Of a DNA stretch of 64,000 nucleotides, positions 55,115 to 64,000 are shown in pieces. Where the stretch lies: contig CALKNK010000002.1 in assembly GCA_938091165.1 (NCBI GenBank), forward strand, positions 62,001 to 126,000, written 5' to 3'. How positions within the stretch are numbered: position 1 is the first letter of the stretch; every line of letters begins with the position of its first letter. The notes below the pieces were generated by a model. That model had not been told where the DNA came from. It saw only the letters and a program-made list of their open reading frames with translations, and ran no database searches. Source of the stretch: an uncultured Ilumatobacter sp. Its GTDB lineage: Bacteria; Actinomycetota; Acidimicrobiia; Acidimicrobiales; Ilumatobacteraceae. Position numbers and translations under genes: made by a program.

Positions 55115-56824
55115 TCAGAGTGTGTTGGTGATTGCTCCGGTCTCGGCGCCCTGCACGAGGCGTGCGTACTTGCCAAGCACTCCAGTGGTGTAGCGCGGAG
55201 CGTTGGGTTGCCAGGCTTCCTTGCGAGCAGCAAGCACGTCGTCAGGAACCTGCAAGTCGAGCGTCTTGCTCGGCACGTCGATGAGGATCCTGTCGCCCTC
55301 TTCGATAAAGGCAATCGGCCCGCCGTCGGCTGCCTCGGGAGCAACATGGCCAATACAGAAACCCCAGGTACCGCCAGAGAACCGACCGTCGGTGATTAGC
55401 GCTACGTCGCCACCGCGACCGGCGCCTTTCAGCGCGCCCGTGATAGCAAGCATTTCACGCATGCCGGGTCCGCCCTTCGGTCCCTCGTAGCGGATGACGA
55501 TCACATCACCGGCATTGATCTGACTTGCGAGAATTGCTTCCATTGCGAACGACTCGTCGTCATAGACGCGCGCCGGCCCTTCGAAGTGCATCTGCTCGGC
55601 ACTCAGGCCGGCGACCTTGACGACAGAACCCTTCGGGGCAAGCGAACCTGTCAAGATATTGATTCCCCCTTCGCTATGTATTGGTGCATTGACGGGATGA
55701 ACGACCACACCGTCGGGCTCTGCAATATCCATTGCTGCGAGATTCTGAGCCATCGTCTTGCCGGTGACCGTCAGGCAATCTCCGTTCAACATTCCGTTGT
55801 CGAGCAGATGCTTCAGAACGCCGGGAACTCCGCCGACCTTGTCGAGGTCACTCATGTGGAACTTGCCGCCGGGCGTCATGTCTGCGATGTGCGGAACCTT
55901 GTCGGCGATCCGGTTGAAATCGTCGAGTTCGAGTGCGACGCCGGCCTCGTTGGCAATGGCGAGCAAGTGCAGCACAGCGTTTGTCGAACCACCCAGCGCC
56001 GACGTGAGGGCGATCGCATTCTCGAACGCTGGTTTGGTCATGATCTGGCGCGACGTGATGCCGCGACGAAGCAGACCCACGACAGCCTCACCAGCAAGGT
56101 GGGCGTCGACTTCGCGACGCGAGTCGATCGCCGGCGGCGAAGCCGAACCCGGCAGACTCATACCGAGTGCCTCAGCAATCGAGCTCATAGTGTTGGCTGT
56201 GAACATGCCACCGCAGGCACCTTCACCTGGACAGGCCTTGACTTCAATGTCGTAGAGCTCCTGGTCGTCGATCGTCCCTGCGGCGTGCGCGCCGACGGCC
56301 TCGAAGACTGATGTGATGTCTAGTGCTTTGCCGTTGTGCTCACCAGGCATGATCGAACCGTTGTAAACGAAGATCGATGCGAGGTCGAGCCGGGCCGCCG
56401 CCATGAGCATGCCAGGAATTGACTTGTCGCACCCCGCAAGGCCAACGAATCCGTCGAGCCGTTCAGCGTGCATGACAGTCTCGACTGAGTCGGTGATGAC
56501 CTCGCGCGATACGAGCGAGGCGCGCATGCCCTCATGGCCCATCGAGATGCCATCGGACACCGTGATCGTGCCGAACTCCATGCCGAAACCATCGGCTGCG
56601 TTAACGCCGGCCTTGGCATGTTGTGCGAGCTTGCGGAGCGTCATGTTGCAGGGAGTGACCTCGTTCCATGACGACGCGATGGCAACCTGCGGTTTTTGCC
56701 AATCATCGTCACCCATCCCGATCGCCCGGAGCATCGAACGCGAAGGCGCCTTCTGCATACCGTCAGTGACATCGCGCGAGCGGGGCTTGATGTCTACGGG
56801 CATATTCTGGTCGTCAACTGACAT
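55115..56824 (-). CDS. ilvD: dihydroxy-acid dehydratase IlvD
   Basis: Third enzyme of Val/Ile synthesis, an Fe-S dehydratase. From ATG 56824, preceded by AAGG at 4-5 bp, the protein is about 569 residues (a second ATG lies at 56803). It has the cluster ligands in [11 protein letters not shown] and [20 protein letters not shown], then [50 protein letters not shown] and [12 protein letters not shown]. It is separate from ilvBNC by about 8 kb and has no obvious leader peptide. Confidence 0.97.
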   Translation of the reverse strand: MSVDDQNMPVDIKPRSRDVTDGMQKAPSRSMLRAIGMGDDDWQKPQVAIASSWNEVTPCNMTLRKLAQHAKAGVNAADGFGMEFGTITVSDGISMGHEGMRASLVSREVITDSVETVMHAERLDGFVGLAGCDKSIPGMLMAAARLDLASIFVYNGSIMPGEHNGKALDITSVFEAVGAHAAGTIDDQELYDIEVKACPGEGACGGMFTANTMSSIAEALGMSLPGSASPPAIDSRREVDAHLAGEAVVGLLRRGITSRQIMTKPAFENAIALTSALGGSTNAVLHLLAIANEAGVALELDDFNRIADKVPHIADMTPGGKFHMSDLDKVGGVPGVLKHLLDNGMLNGDCLTVTGKTMAQNLAAMDIAEPDGVVVHPVNAPIHSEGGINILTGSLAPKGSVVKVAGLSAEQMHFEGPARVYDDESFAMEAILASQINAGDVIVIRYEGPKGGPGMREMLAITGALKGAGRGGDVALITDGRFSGGTWGFCIGHVAPEAADGGPIAFIEEGDRILIDVPSKTLDLQVPDDVLAARKEAWQPNAPRYTTGVLGKYARLVQGAETGAITNTL

Positions 56825-56928
56825 GGACCTTAGGGTAGTGGGCCGTCTTGACGGCAGTCCTGGTGGTCTAAGCACCGGTGTCCCAGCCCTGCCGTCGCTG
56901 GTCCACTATTTTTTCAGGCGGGTCCCTG

Positions 56929-57076
56929 TCAGTGAACCTTGTCGAACTGCAACAGGAACCTGCGGACGCCCAGGATCCCATCTGAGATCCACACCACTTC
57001 CACGACATCAAAGTCGCTGGGTACTGTCGCCGCACCGCAGACGCGCCTGACAACCTCGTGGCCTCGGCGCAGTCAT
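56929..57076 (-). pseudogene. possible small gene broken by a one-base frameshift
   Basis: ATG 57076 has a good GAGGG ribosome binding site but its frame stops after 22 codons (MTAPRPRGCQARLRC...). Dropping one base near 57055 continues into HEVVRRVCGAATVPSDFD then VVEVVWISDGILGVRRF and LLQFDKVH, ending at TGA 56929-56931, a plausible 49-residue protein with no stop. The 148-nt length is one base more than a multiple of three. No family is recognised; chance is possible. Confidence 0.35.
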
Positions 57077-57131
57077 TTTGCCCTCGCCGGTTAGTTCGGC
57101 CTCGCTGCGGCCGACTGAGCGGCGGCCGCCA

Positions 57132-58607
57132 TTAAGGCTTCTTCGTCTGGAAGAGTGCCGTCACGGCCTTGCCATCGGCTTGTCCTTTGCTTGCCTTCAT
57201 AACGGCGCCGACCAATGCACCCATCGCCTTACCCTCGCCTGCGCAGAACTTTTCCCACGCTTCGGGTTGGCCAGCAATGGCCTGGTCAACCATCGCCTCG
57301 AGGTCAGAGTTGTCCATCGCCTCAAATCCGAGATCGGCTGCGATGACCTCAGGGTCGACATTTTGTGACTCGATCATCACCGCGACGATGGTTTTCGCCT
57401 GACTTGCGGTGATCACGCCAGACAACTCCATCTTTGAGAGCGTCGCAAGGCTCTCAACCGGTACTTGCTCGGCAAGCTCGGGCGCTTCTTTCACATGCTT
57501 CAGTGCAACTCCTGCGTCGCCCCCAAGTTTGGCGACGTCCATCACGTAGTCGTCCTGGCCGCGCTCCGCAACGACCATAACCGCTTCACTGTTGGCAGCT
57601 TGGCCCGCAGCATTAGCCAGAATCGCTCGCCGCTCAGCCGGCAGCACTGGCAGTGCATCCCGCACTCTTTCGATCCACTCGATACCCGGGTCGACGACAA
57701 CCAGGTCAGGCTCGAGGAAGTACCGGTAGTCATCGGCATCTTCTTTCGACCGCAACGTATGGGTTCGCCCGTCGTTTTCATCCCAGTGCCGAGTCTGCTG
57801 CACAACGGGCTCGTCAGCCTCGTGCAACGCGATTTGACGCCTCGCCTCATATTCAATCGCACGGCCCAACGAACGAACCGAATTAACGTTCTTGATCTCG
57901 CAACGTGTGTTGAAGTTTTCGCCAGGCTTTCGCACGCTCACATTTGCATCAACTCGCATCGAGCCCTCCTCCATCTTGGCGTCTGACGCACCCACAGCTA
58001 CGAGGATCTCCCGTAACTCATTGATGTACCCCTTGGCCTGCTCGGGATGACGGATATCTGGCCGACTCACGATCTCGACCAAAGGCACACCAGCGCGATT
58101 GAAGTCAATGAGCGAGTAGTCCGAGCCATGGATCCGACCACCGGCGCCACCGACGTGCGTGGACTTTCCGGTGTCCTCTTCAAGGTGGCCGCGCTCGATA
58201 CCGACACGAAACCCATTCGGCAGGTCAAGCCAACCGTCGATATTGATCGGCTCGTCGTATTGGCTGATCTGGTACGCCTTCGGCATGTCGGGGTAAAAAT
58301 AGTTCTTCCGAGCGAATGTTGACTTTTGCACGGTGCAGTTGAGTGCCAGGCCTAAACGCATCGCTAGTTCCACTGCCTGACGATTCAGCACGGGGAGCGC
58401 CCCGGGCAGGCCGAGTGTCACGGGGTCAATATTCGTATTGGGTTCATCACCGAAGCGGTTCGGTGACGCAGAAAAAAGCTTGGTCTTCGTGGCAAGTTCA
58501 ACATGAACCTCGAGCCCAACGACCATCTCCCATCCGTCGTTACTCCAGCGTTCGTAATCGTCATTAGACGGGTGAAATGCGTCATCGTTGACGTAGGTAA
58601 TACTCAC
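57132..58607 (-). CDS. gatB: aspartyl/glutamyl-tRNA amidotransferase subunit B
   Basis: GatB activates misacylated Glu-tRNAGln or Asp-tRNAAsn as part of GatCAB. The 491-residue protein has the WEMVVGLEVHVELATKTKLF start, CxNxx-like PNTNIDPVTLGLPGALPVLN, FARKNYFYPDMPKAYQISQYD, RIHGSDYSLIDFNRAGVPLVE and DVLxx-type QADGKAVTALF end, with the tail YqeY-like domain including EAMVDQAIAGQPEAWEKFC. Its start overlaps the gatA stop by 4 bp. Confidence 0.97.
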   Translation of the reverse strand: MSITYVNDDAFHPSNDDYERWSNDGWEMVVGLEVHVELATKTKLFSASPNRFGDEPNTNIDPVTLGLPGALPVLNRQAVELAMRLGLALNCTVQKSTFARKNYFYPDMPKAYQISQYDEPINIDGWLDLPNGFRVGIERGHLEEDTGKSTHVGGAGGRIHGSDYSLIDFNRAGVPLVEIVSRPDIRHPEQAKGYINELREILVAVGASDAKMEEGSMRVDANVSVRKPGENFNTRCEIKNVNSVRSLGRAIEYEARRQIALHEADEPVVQQTRHWDENDGRTHTLRSKEDADDYRYFLEPDLVVVDPGIEWIERVRDALPVLPAERRAILANAAGQAANSEAVMVVAERGQDDYVMDVAKLGGDAGVALKHVKEAPELAEQVPVESLATLSKMELSGVITASQAKTIVAVMIESQNVDPEVIAADLGFEAMDNSDLEAMVDQAIAGQPEAWEKFCAGEGKAMGALVGAVMKASKGQADGKAVTALFQTKKP

Positions 58608-60085
58608 GATGCACCCCCTTCGCCGGTGCCGGTAAATCGTTGAGGTGCACTCCGTTCGAGAGCGGCGCCCACCTGAAACATGACATCGTCTTTGAGCGCC
58701 GGTGCCAGCACTTGCACGCCAACCGGCAGGCCGTGGTCACCTGTCCCGAACGGCACGCTCATACCTGGGTGCCCCGTGAGGTTTGAGGGAATTGTGTAGG
58801 TATCGCAGAGGTACATCGTGAGCGGGTCCGAAGCTTTAACACCCATTTCAAATGCAACAGTCGGCGAAGCAGGAGTGAGAAGTACGTCAGCTTTCTCGTA
58901 GGCCGCAGAGAAGTCGTTGGCGATCAGACGGCGCACCTTTTGGGCCCGCCCGTAGTAGGCGTCGTAGTACCCAGCCGAAAGGGCATACGTGCCGAGCATG
59001 ATCCGCCGCTTGACTTCGTTGCCGAATCCTTCGGTCCGCGTTGCCATGTACATATCGTTGGTATCGGTCGATGCCGATCGCATACCGAACCGCACGCCGT
59101 CAAAACGGGCAAGGTTGCTCGACGCCTCGGCAGGTGCGATCAGGTAGTAGGCCGTGAGGCCGTAGCTGAACGCCGGCACCTTGACATCAACAATCTCGGC
59201 GCCAGCAGCGCGTAGTGCGTCGAATGCCTCCTCGGTGCGCTGCTCGACGTCCGGGCTGGCACCGGCAGGAAGATCAGTGATCCGACCGATGCGGAGACCG
59301 GCCACACCCAGTTCGAGCTTGCGGCTCAGGTCAAGCGGACCTTTCTGAATGCTAGTGGAGTCACCGGGATCGTGCCCAGAGATTGTTTCGAGTCCGACGG
59401 CTGCGTCGGCAACGGTGTTCGCGAACGGACCGATCTGGTCGAGACTCGACCCGAATGCGATCAGACCGAGCCGGCTGACAGCCCCGTAGGTCGGTTTGAC
59501 ACCCACGACACCACACAGCGCTGCGGGCTGACGAATTGAACCGCCCGTGTCGGAACCAAAGCTAATAGGTGCAAAATCTGCGGCCACCGCTGCGGCTGAT
59601 CCGCCCGATGAACCACCTGGCACTCGAGTCGTGTCGAGCGGATTCTTCGTCGGACCGAAGGCAGAATTTTCCGTGCTGGAGCCCATCGCGAACTCATCAA
59701 GGTTGGTCTTGCCAACGAAGATTGCGCCGGCCTGGCGGAGCCGGGTAACGACCGTGGCGTCATATGGCGGCCGCCAGTCTGCGAGAATATTCGATGAACA
59801 AGTGGTTGGAATCCCCTGCGTGCACATGTTGTCCTTGAGCGCGACAGGCACCCCTGCAAGCGGGCCGGGGTCGCGACCTGCTGCGACCATCTTGTCGATC
59901 TCGGCTGCGCGGGCGCGAGCCTCTTGAGCCAGAACTAGGTTAAAAGCGTGAATTTCGCCGTCGTGTTCGGCGATGCGGACGAGGTGTTCTTCGATAACGT
60001 TGGTGGCCGTTTTGACGTTGTTGCGAACGTTCTGCGCAATATCGACGGCTGAAGTCCGATTGTTGTTCATGTTGATTCCGGTCAC
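58604..60085 (-). CDS. gatA: aspartyl/glutamyl-tRNA amidotransferase subunit A
   Basis: The amidase subunit, which hydrolyses glutamine to supply ammonia to GatB. The 493-residue protein has the amidase-signature triad Lys84 (VALKDN), Ser159 (PGGSSGGSAA) and Ser183 (SDTGGSIRQPA), with the same spacing as in known GatA. ATG 60085 is used, with ATG 60070 as an alternative. It overlaps gatC and gatB by 4 bp each, making a tight gatC-gatA-gatB operon. Confidence 0.97.
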   Translation of the reverse strand: MTGINMNNNRTSAVDIAQNVRNNVKTATNVIEEHLVRIAEHDGEIHAFNLVLAQEARARAAEIDKMVAAGRDPGPLAGVPVALKDNMCTQGIPTTCSSNILADWRPPYDATVVTRLRQAGAIFVGKTNLDEFAMGSSTENSAFGPTKNPLDTTRVPGGSSGGSAAAVAADFAPISFGSDTGGSIRQPAALCGVVGVKPTYGAVSRLGLIAFGSSLDQIGPFANTVADAAVGLETISGHDPGDSTSIQKGPLDLSRKLELGVAGLRIGRITDLPAGASPDVEQRTEEAFDALRAAGAEIVDVKVPAFSYGLTAYYLIAPAEASSNLARFDGVRFGMRSASTDTNDMYMATRTEGFGNEVKRRIMLGTYALSAGYYDAYYGRAQKVRRLIANDFSAAYEKADVLLTPASPTVAFEMGVKASDPLTMYLCDTYTIPSNLTGHPGMSVPFGTGDHGLPVGVQVLAPALKDDVMFQVGAALERSAPQRFTGTGEGGAS

Positions 60086-60393
60086 TCTTCGATTCCAACG
60101 ATCGGCGGCACGCGAAAACGTCCGTCCTCAGCGAGCGGGGCTTGGCTCAGCACCTCTTCACGGTTGAGCGTGACGCCGACGACGTCGTCTCGCATGACAT
60201 TCGCGAGCGGCGTTGGTTGCATCATCGGTTCGACGCCGTCAAGATCGAGTCCATCGATATCGGCGAAGTGGTCGAGCATGGCGCTGAGTTCAGCTGTAGC
60301 CGTTGAGAGCTCCTCGTCAGTGAGAATGAGGCGAGCCAACGTGGCGACTTTGCTCACGTCGTCGACCGTGATGCGGGGCGATTCGTCTGACAC
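60082..60393 (-). CDS. gatC: aspartyl/glutamyl-tRNA amidotransferase subunit C
   Basis: The 103-residue protein matches GatC: ITVDDVSKVATLARLILTDEEL, AELSAMLDHFADIDGLDLDGVEPM, LANVMRDDVV, and the C-terminal GRFRVPPIVGIEE that wraps between GatA and GatB. It is the first gene of the operon, overlapping gatA by 4 bp. The complex serves organisms that lack GlnRS and/or AsnRS. Confidence 0.95.
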   Translation of the reverse strand: MSDESPRITVDDVSKVATLARLILTDEELSTATAELSAMLDHFADIDGLDLDGVEPMMQPTPLANVMRDDVVGVTLNREEVLSQAPLAEDGRFRVPPIVGIEE

Positions 60394-60513
60394 GCCGATG
60401 AGGCTATCCTGCGCCGCCCGCTGGCGACTCCCCGAAACTACGACACTACTTCGATGCTCCCGTCCAGTTCATGAGATCAGGTTGCGACGAGCACACGTCG
60501 CGGCGAAACGCGG

Positions 60514-61749
60514 TCAGCCCCGGGCGTTCGGGGCGCGTTCAAGACGACCGGATTTGTTGACAGGGAGCCCGGTGAGGAGCGCTACGGCTGCGGATCCAGC
60601 GGCGAAACACCAGATGATCGACCAGTGATAGCCGCCGGTAACGTCGATTAGCCAGCCAGCAGTCGGCGTCCCGACTAGAGCACCAAAGCCCGGTGCCGTG
60701 TACAACAGCCCGAGGATAGATCCAAGCCCTGCGACGCCCATCCGATCGGAGATGACAATCGGGCCGAGCGCTACGAACCCGCCGTACCCCACGCCCAACG
60801 TGAGCGCGAACAACACCAACATGGCGTACGACGACCCTGCAGCGAGCCAAAACAGAAAGCTCATCGTCGTGATGATGAGGCAGGCACGGTAAAGACGAAA
60901 GGACCCGAAACGCCGGACCAGTGACCCGAAACCCACCCTGGAGAGCACACTCGATCCACCCAAAACACCGACGAGCACCGCTGCTTGTACCGAGTCAATA
61001 CCGCGTTCCTTGGCGTATTGACCAACGAAAACGAACGGCACAAACAGCGCAAGGCCGAGAGCTAACGCAGACAGCGCGACGCGGCGGAACACGGCGCTTC
61101 TCAACGCATCCTCAAACCGAGACGGCTGCGGAGAGCCATCGCCGGGAGGCCGACCGACTAGTGGCACGCAAGCGAGCATGACACCGGCGCCACCGACGGC
61201 AAAGAAGACGTAAGTGTCACGCCAACCCCACCGATCGATCAGCGCTGCTGACACCGGCGACATCACCAGTGTGCCGACGCCAATGCCGGCAACAGCTACT
61301 CCGACCGCCACCGCTCGATGCTCTTCAAACCAGCCGCCAACCACTGCCACCATCGGTACGTAACCGCATGCTGCAGCAATCCCGACACCAAGGCCATAAG
61401 TGACATATCCCAGGCCGATCGACTGGACCCGGCTCGTTGCAATCAAGCCGATAAATAGGGCGGCTGCGCCGGCGACGAGCACCACTCGGGGACCGAAGCG
61501 GTCCGACATGCGGCCTGAAATAATGCTGAGCGAGAAGAACAAGCACGTCGTGATCCCGAAGATGAGCGCTGTCGAACCATTGGCCGCCGCAAACTCCTCG
61601 CTCATCGATTCGAAGAAGGCCCCAAAGCTGTAAGCAGTCCCTAGTGTAACTCCGGAAGAGAAGAAGGCTGCTACGACCGTGAGCCAAGCCCGCCGCGAGT
61701 CGACGGCATGGGCGGCGACGTTGGCGGACATCGGGCAGACACTACGCAT
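60514..61749 (-). CDS. MFS transporter (monocarboxylate/OFA-type)
   Basis: A 411-residue transporter with about 12 hydrophobic segments. Its N-terminal half reads AWLTVVAAFFSSGVTLGTAYSFGAFFESM and IISGRMSDRFGPRVVLVAG, with VSPVSAALIDRWGWRDTYVFFA at the middle. This arrangement is typical of the monocarboxylate-porter/OFA branch of MFS. ATG 61749 or 61731 may be the start. The substrate is unknown; the gene stands between gatC and the alpha-galactosidase gene, on the same strand. Confidence 0.88.
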   Translation of the reverse strand: MRSVCPMSANVAAHAVDSRRAWLTVVAAFFSSGVTLGTAYSFGAFFESMSEEFAAANGSTALIFGITTCLFFSLSIISGRMSDRFGPRVVLVAGAAALFIGLIATSRVQSIGLGYVTYGLGVGIAAACGYVPMVAVVGGWFEEHRAVAVGVAVAGIGVGTLVMSPVSAALIDRWGWRDTYVFFAVGGAGVMLACVPLVGRPPGDGSPQPSRFEDALRSAVFRRVALSALALGLALFVPFVFVGQYAKERGIDSVQAAVLVGVLGGSSVLSRVGFGSLVRRFGSFRLYRACLIITTMSFLFWLAAGSSYAMLVLFALTLGVGYGGFVALGPIVISDRMGVAGLGSILGLLYTAPGFGALVGTPTAGWLIDVTGGYHWSIIWCFAAGSAAVALLTGLPVNKSGRLERAPNARG

Positions 61750-61842
61750 TGCGCCCGAGTTCGAACGTAACGGGACTCGGACGGACGTTTTCTCAGTCAG
61801 TTGCGAACGGTGGCTGCGCTGCCGTGAGCGCGATGATGCGGG

Positions 61843-63954
61843 TCAGACTCGAGTGAGCTTTAGGAGTAGGGCGCTCTCCGGATGCATCGTCGGAGGTTGC
61901 ACGCCGTGAGCGGCGAGCTGTCGTCCGGTGAGTTCTACACCGGACACAAGCCAGGTCGGCTGCACTCGGGCTGGACCCCAACGCTCGCCAGGTATGCGGA
62001 GGTGATCGATGCGGTAGGTTGCCGCATGGTCGAGTCCAGGCAGCCGAAGCGGCGGCGGAGTTAGACTAGAAGCGGTGGTGAGTTGCGCAAAGGCCACGAT
62101 TCCTTCCGATTGGTCAGCCGCGTACACGCCGTGCGCGTTGTAGGCCGGGTCGGTATCGAATCGAACGACATTCCCTGAATGAAGTAGCTCGCGATGCTCC
62201 TTATGCATGGCGATGACCGCCTTAAGCACAGTCCGTTCCTCGTCCGTCAGTTTCGTGACGTTCCACTCCACGCCGAGGTGGCCGAACATCGCAGTGGCAG
62301 CTCGAAATGAAAGCGATTGTGTGCGGCCGGTGGTGTGTGCTCGGGTCGGCCCGATGTGGGCTCCCATGATTTCCGGCGGGATCAACATGGATGCACCGCG
62401 CTGGATGGTTTGACGTTCTAATGCGTCGTTGCAATCGCTCGTCCAGACTCGTTCGGTGCGTTTTAGAATCTCGTGATCAATCCGGGCACCACCGCTGGCG
62501 CACGACTCGAACTCAACATTCGGATGGAGGCGGCGCAGCTCGTCAAGAAGTTGGTACAGCGCAGTGGTCTGCGCATGGGTCCCGGCTGCCCCCTTTTGAT
62601 TCGAGCCTTGAACATGGTCACGGTTCATATCCCACTTGACGTAGGAGATGTCGTGGTCGCTCAGCAACCTATTAAGGCATCCGACGATGAATCCGAACGC
62701 TGCACTGTTGGCGAGGTTGAGGACCAGCTGTTGCCGACCGAGCACTGGTTCGTACCCTGGGGTAGCCAGCACCCAGTCAGGATGGGCGCGAAAGACATCG
62801 CTGTCGGGATTGACCATCTCAGGTTCGACCCAAATTCCAAAGTCCATTCCAAGGTTCGTGACGTGAGCGATTAGAGGGGTCAGTCCCGCTGGGTACACCA
62901 CGTCCGATACCCACCAGTCGCCAAGCCCTTTGGTGTCGTCGCGACGAGAGCCAAACCAGCCATCATCAAGTACAAAACGCTCAATGCCGAGATCCGCAGC
63001 GGCGTCGGCAAGCGACTTCAGCTTGTCGGTGTCATGTTGGAAGTAAATCGCTTCCCATGTGTTGAGCAGGACGGGACGCGGCGTCGACGGATGATTCGGC
63101 AGCGCTCGCAGCGAACGGTGAAAGGCTTGCGTTGCAATGTTCAGACCATGCGGCGAATACGCAGCTATCACCCGCGGCGTGGTGTATGTCTGCCCGGGCT
63201 CAATCACAACTTCGCCCGGGTGCAGCAGCTCTCCGCCCTGCAGGTAGCGGCGGCCATCGGCAAGGCGCTCTGCAAGCATCGTGTGGTTTCCGCTCCATGC
63301 AAGGTGTGCGCCCCATACCTCGCCATTCCATTCGTCAAAGCCGCGCTCGCCCGTAAAGAGCATCGGTGGCGACTCGTGCGAGGTACGACCCCGACGGTTC
63401 TCGGCAAGCAAGGAACCACTGGACCAATCGCCGCGCATCGGATGGAACTCCCGCGACCAGCGCCCTTCAAAGCTGAGTAACTCGCTTGCGTGTTCGGCGA
63501 CAGGGAGTGTGATCGTCAGTTCGTCAACGCTGTACCGCCGGTCACCGGTGTTGGTGAGCGTCGCCCAGACATGCAACACGTCGTCAAGCAGAAAGGTCAC
63601 ATTCAACCCGAGTTCCGCAACTGCATCAATTGCATCAACCGAGAGACGCTTGCTGTCACTGGACAGGTGGTGTGACACCGCCGAGAACTGCGGCGCCCAG
63701 GCCAGGCCTCCTCCGCGCCGCCCCAGAAGACCTGGGCGGCCGGTGAACCCCAAAGCATGCTCGGGAACTGTCGACACAGGAGCGACTGAGTCGACCGTTC
63801 CATGGACGATGGGCCGAGACAGCGACAAAAGAACGGAAGCCAGATCGACCTCGGCGCCAAGCGACGCGCCCCAATGCACGATCGTTGGGGCTCCTGTCGT
63901 GACGTCGACTAACACGTCGGTTCCACCATTGGACAGACGAATCATCTCGGGCAC
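61843..63954 (-). CDS. alpha-galactosidase (glycoside hydrolase family 36)
   Basis: A 703-residue GH36 enzyme. The beta-sandwich N-terminal domain precedes a TIM barrel with LNTWEAIYFQHDTDKL, FVLDDGWFGSRRDD, GIWVEPEMVNPDSD and the nucleophile motif YVKWDMNRD (Asp442). The acid/base region follows as WTSDCND (506-510 in SDCND), then FRAATAMFGHLG. It starts at ATG 63954 near the right edge, with its promoter probably beyond or within the last 46 bp. It would release galactose from oligosaccharides, to be used by galT and galU. Cytoplasmic: no signal peptide. Confidence 0.95.
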   Translation of the reverse strand: MPEMIRLSNGGTDVLVDVTTGAPTIVHWGASLGAEVDLASVLLSLSRPIVHGTVDSVAPVSTVPEHALGFTGRPGLLGRRGGGLAWAPQFSAVSHHLSSDSKRLSVDAIDAVAELGLNVTFLLDDVLHVWATLTNTGDRRYSVDELTITLPVAEHASELLSFEGRWSREFHPMRGDWSSGSLLAENRRGRTSHESPPMLFTGERGFDEWNGEVWGAHLAWSGNHTMLAERLADGRRYLQGGELLHPGEVVIEPGQTYTTPRVIAAYSPHGLNIATQAFHRSLRALPNHPSTPRPVLLNTWEAIYFQHDTDKLKSLADAAADLGIERFVLDDGWFGSRRDDTKGLGDWWVSDVVYPAGLTPLIAHVTNLGMDFGIWVEPEMVNPDSDVFRAHPDWVLATPGYEPVLGRQQLVLNLANSAAFGFIVGCLNRLLSDHDISYVKWDMNRDHVQGSNQKGAAGTHAQTTALYQLLDELRRLHPNVEFESCASGGARIDHEILKRTERVWTSDCNDALERQTIQRGASMLIPPEIMGAHIGPTRAHTTGRTQSLSFRAATAMFGHLGVEWNVTKLTDEERTVLKAVIAMHKEHRELLHSGNVVRFDTDPAYNAHGVYAADQSEGIVAFAQLTTASSLTPPPLRLPGLDHAATYRIDHLRIPGERWGPARVQPTWLVSGVELTGRQLAAHGVQPPTMHPESALLLKLTRV

Positions 63955-64000
63955 AGATCCCCATCCTAAGGAAGGCAGACCAATGGGGCCCGGAACACAG

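Overview
The window reads like a chromosomal segment of a high-GC actinobacterium, most plausibly class Acidimicrobiia. This rests on gene content and order: a moaC-moaA-moeA-galU neighbourhood beside a GlpR/SepX-like membrane protein, a mycothiol-type DinB-fold gene, a glycolipid-binding protein, PAC2 and FmdB genes, an inositol-1-phosphate synthase, and a MurA carrying Asp at the usual catalytic Cys. GC content looks like roughly 58-60% by eye. There are about 65 protein genes, tightly packed on both strands. I saw no rRNA, tRNA, insertion sequence, prophage or CRISPR array.

Layout. 1-4.4 kb: molybdenum cofactor genes (moaC, moaA, moeA), a partial SepX-like gene at the left edge, and a frameshifted mycothiol-dependent-type gene. 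4.4-17 kb: cell envelope, sugar and protein-maturation genes (galU, FmdB-like, uppP, tldD/pmbA, PAP2, galT, a GT4 glycosyltransferase, an MFS transporter, enoyl-CoA hydratase). 17-20 kb: meaB, a NifU-like protein, a small membrane protein and an acetyltransferase. 20-27 kb: murA, an MFS transporter and a four-gene minus-strand group ending in an S9 peptidase. 27-30 kb: glpX, a class II aldolase-like protein and a MOSC protein. 30-36 kb: a cobalamin uptake and salvage locus, with btuFCD behind a cobalamin riboswitch and divergent cobO-cobU-cobT-cobS. 36-43 kb: DUF368, an aminotransferase, a GrdB-family selenoprotein, serC, PAC2 and an O-acetylhomoserine sulfhydrylase. 43-48 kb: ilvB-ilvN-ilvC with a leader-peptide attenuator, then folD. 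48-55 kb: ino1 and a divergent LysR regulator, an Lrp regulator, folate and flavin enzymes, and hydrolases. 55-64 kb: ilvD, gatC-gatA-gatB, an MFS transporter and a GH36 alpha-galactosidase.

The strongest unusual observation is at 38430-39587. Two adjacent same-frame open stretches are separated by a single in-frame TGA (38880-38882), and together they make one full-length protein of the GrdB family (glycine/sarcosine/betaine reductase selenoprotein B). The TGA falls at the first position of a UxxC motif. A 6-bp hairpin with a GU-containing 5-nt loop begins 11 nt after the TGA and its loop lies 17 nt after it, as expected of a bacterial SECIS element. Ordinary gene calling would split this selenoprotein into two hypothetical fragments. 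No selenocysteine machinery (selA, selB, selC, selD) lies in the window.

The regulatory RNA is also informative. A 16-codon leader peptide rich in Leu, Val and Ile plus a rho-independent attenuator precedes ilvB. A cobalamin riboswitch precedes btuF. A hairpin-rich 325-nt leader of unknown type precedes the sulfhydrylase gene. Two near-identical 12-bp direct repeats, 31 bp apart, lie between ino1 and its divergent LysR-type regulator. MeaB and the B12 salvage genes fit a cell that uses adenosylcobalamin-dependent methylmalonyl-CoA metabolism and acquires corrinoids; no corrin-ring synthesis genes are present here.
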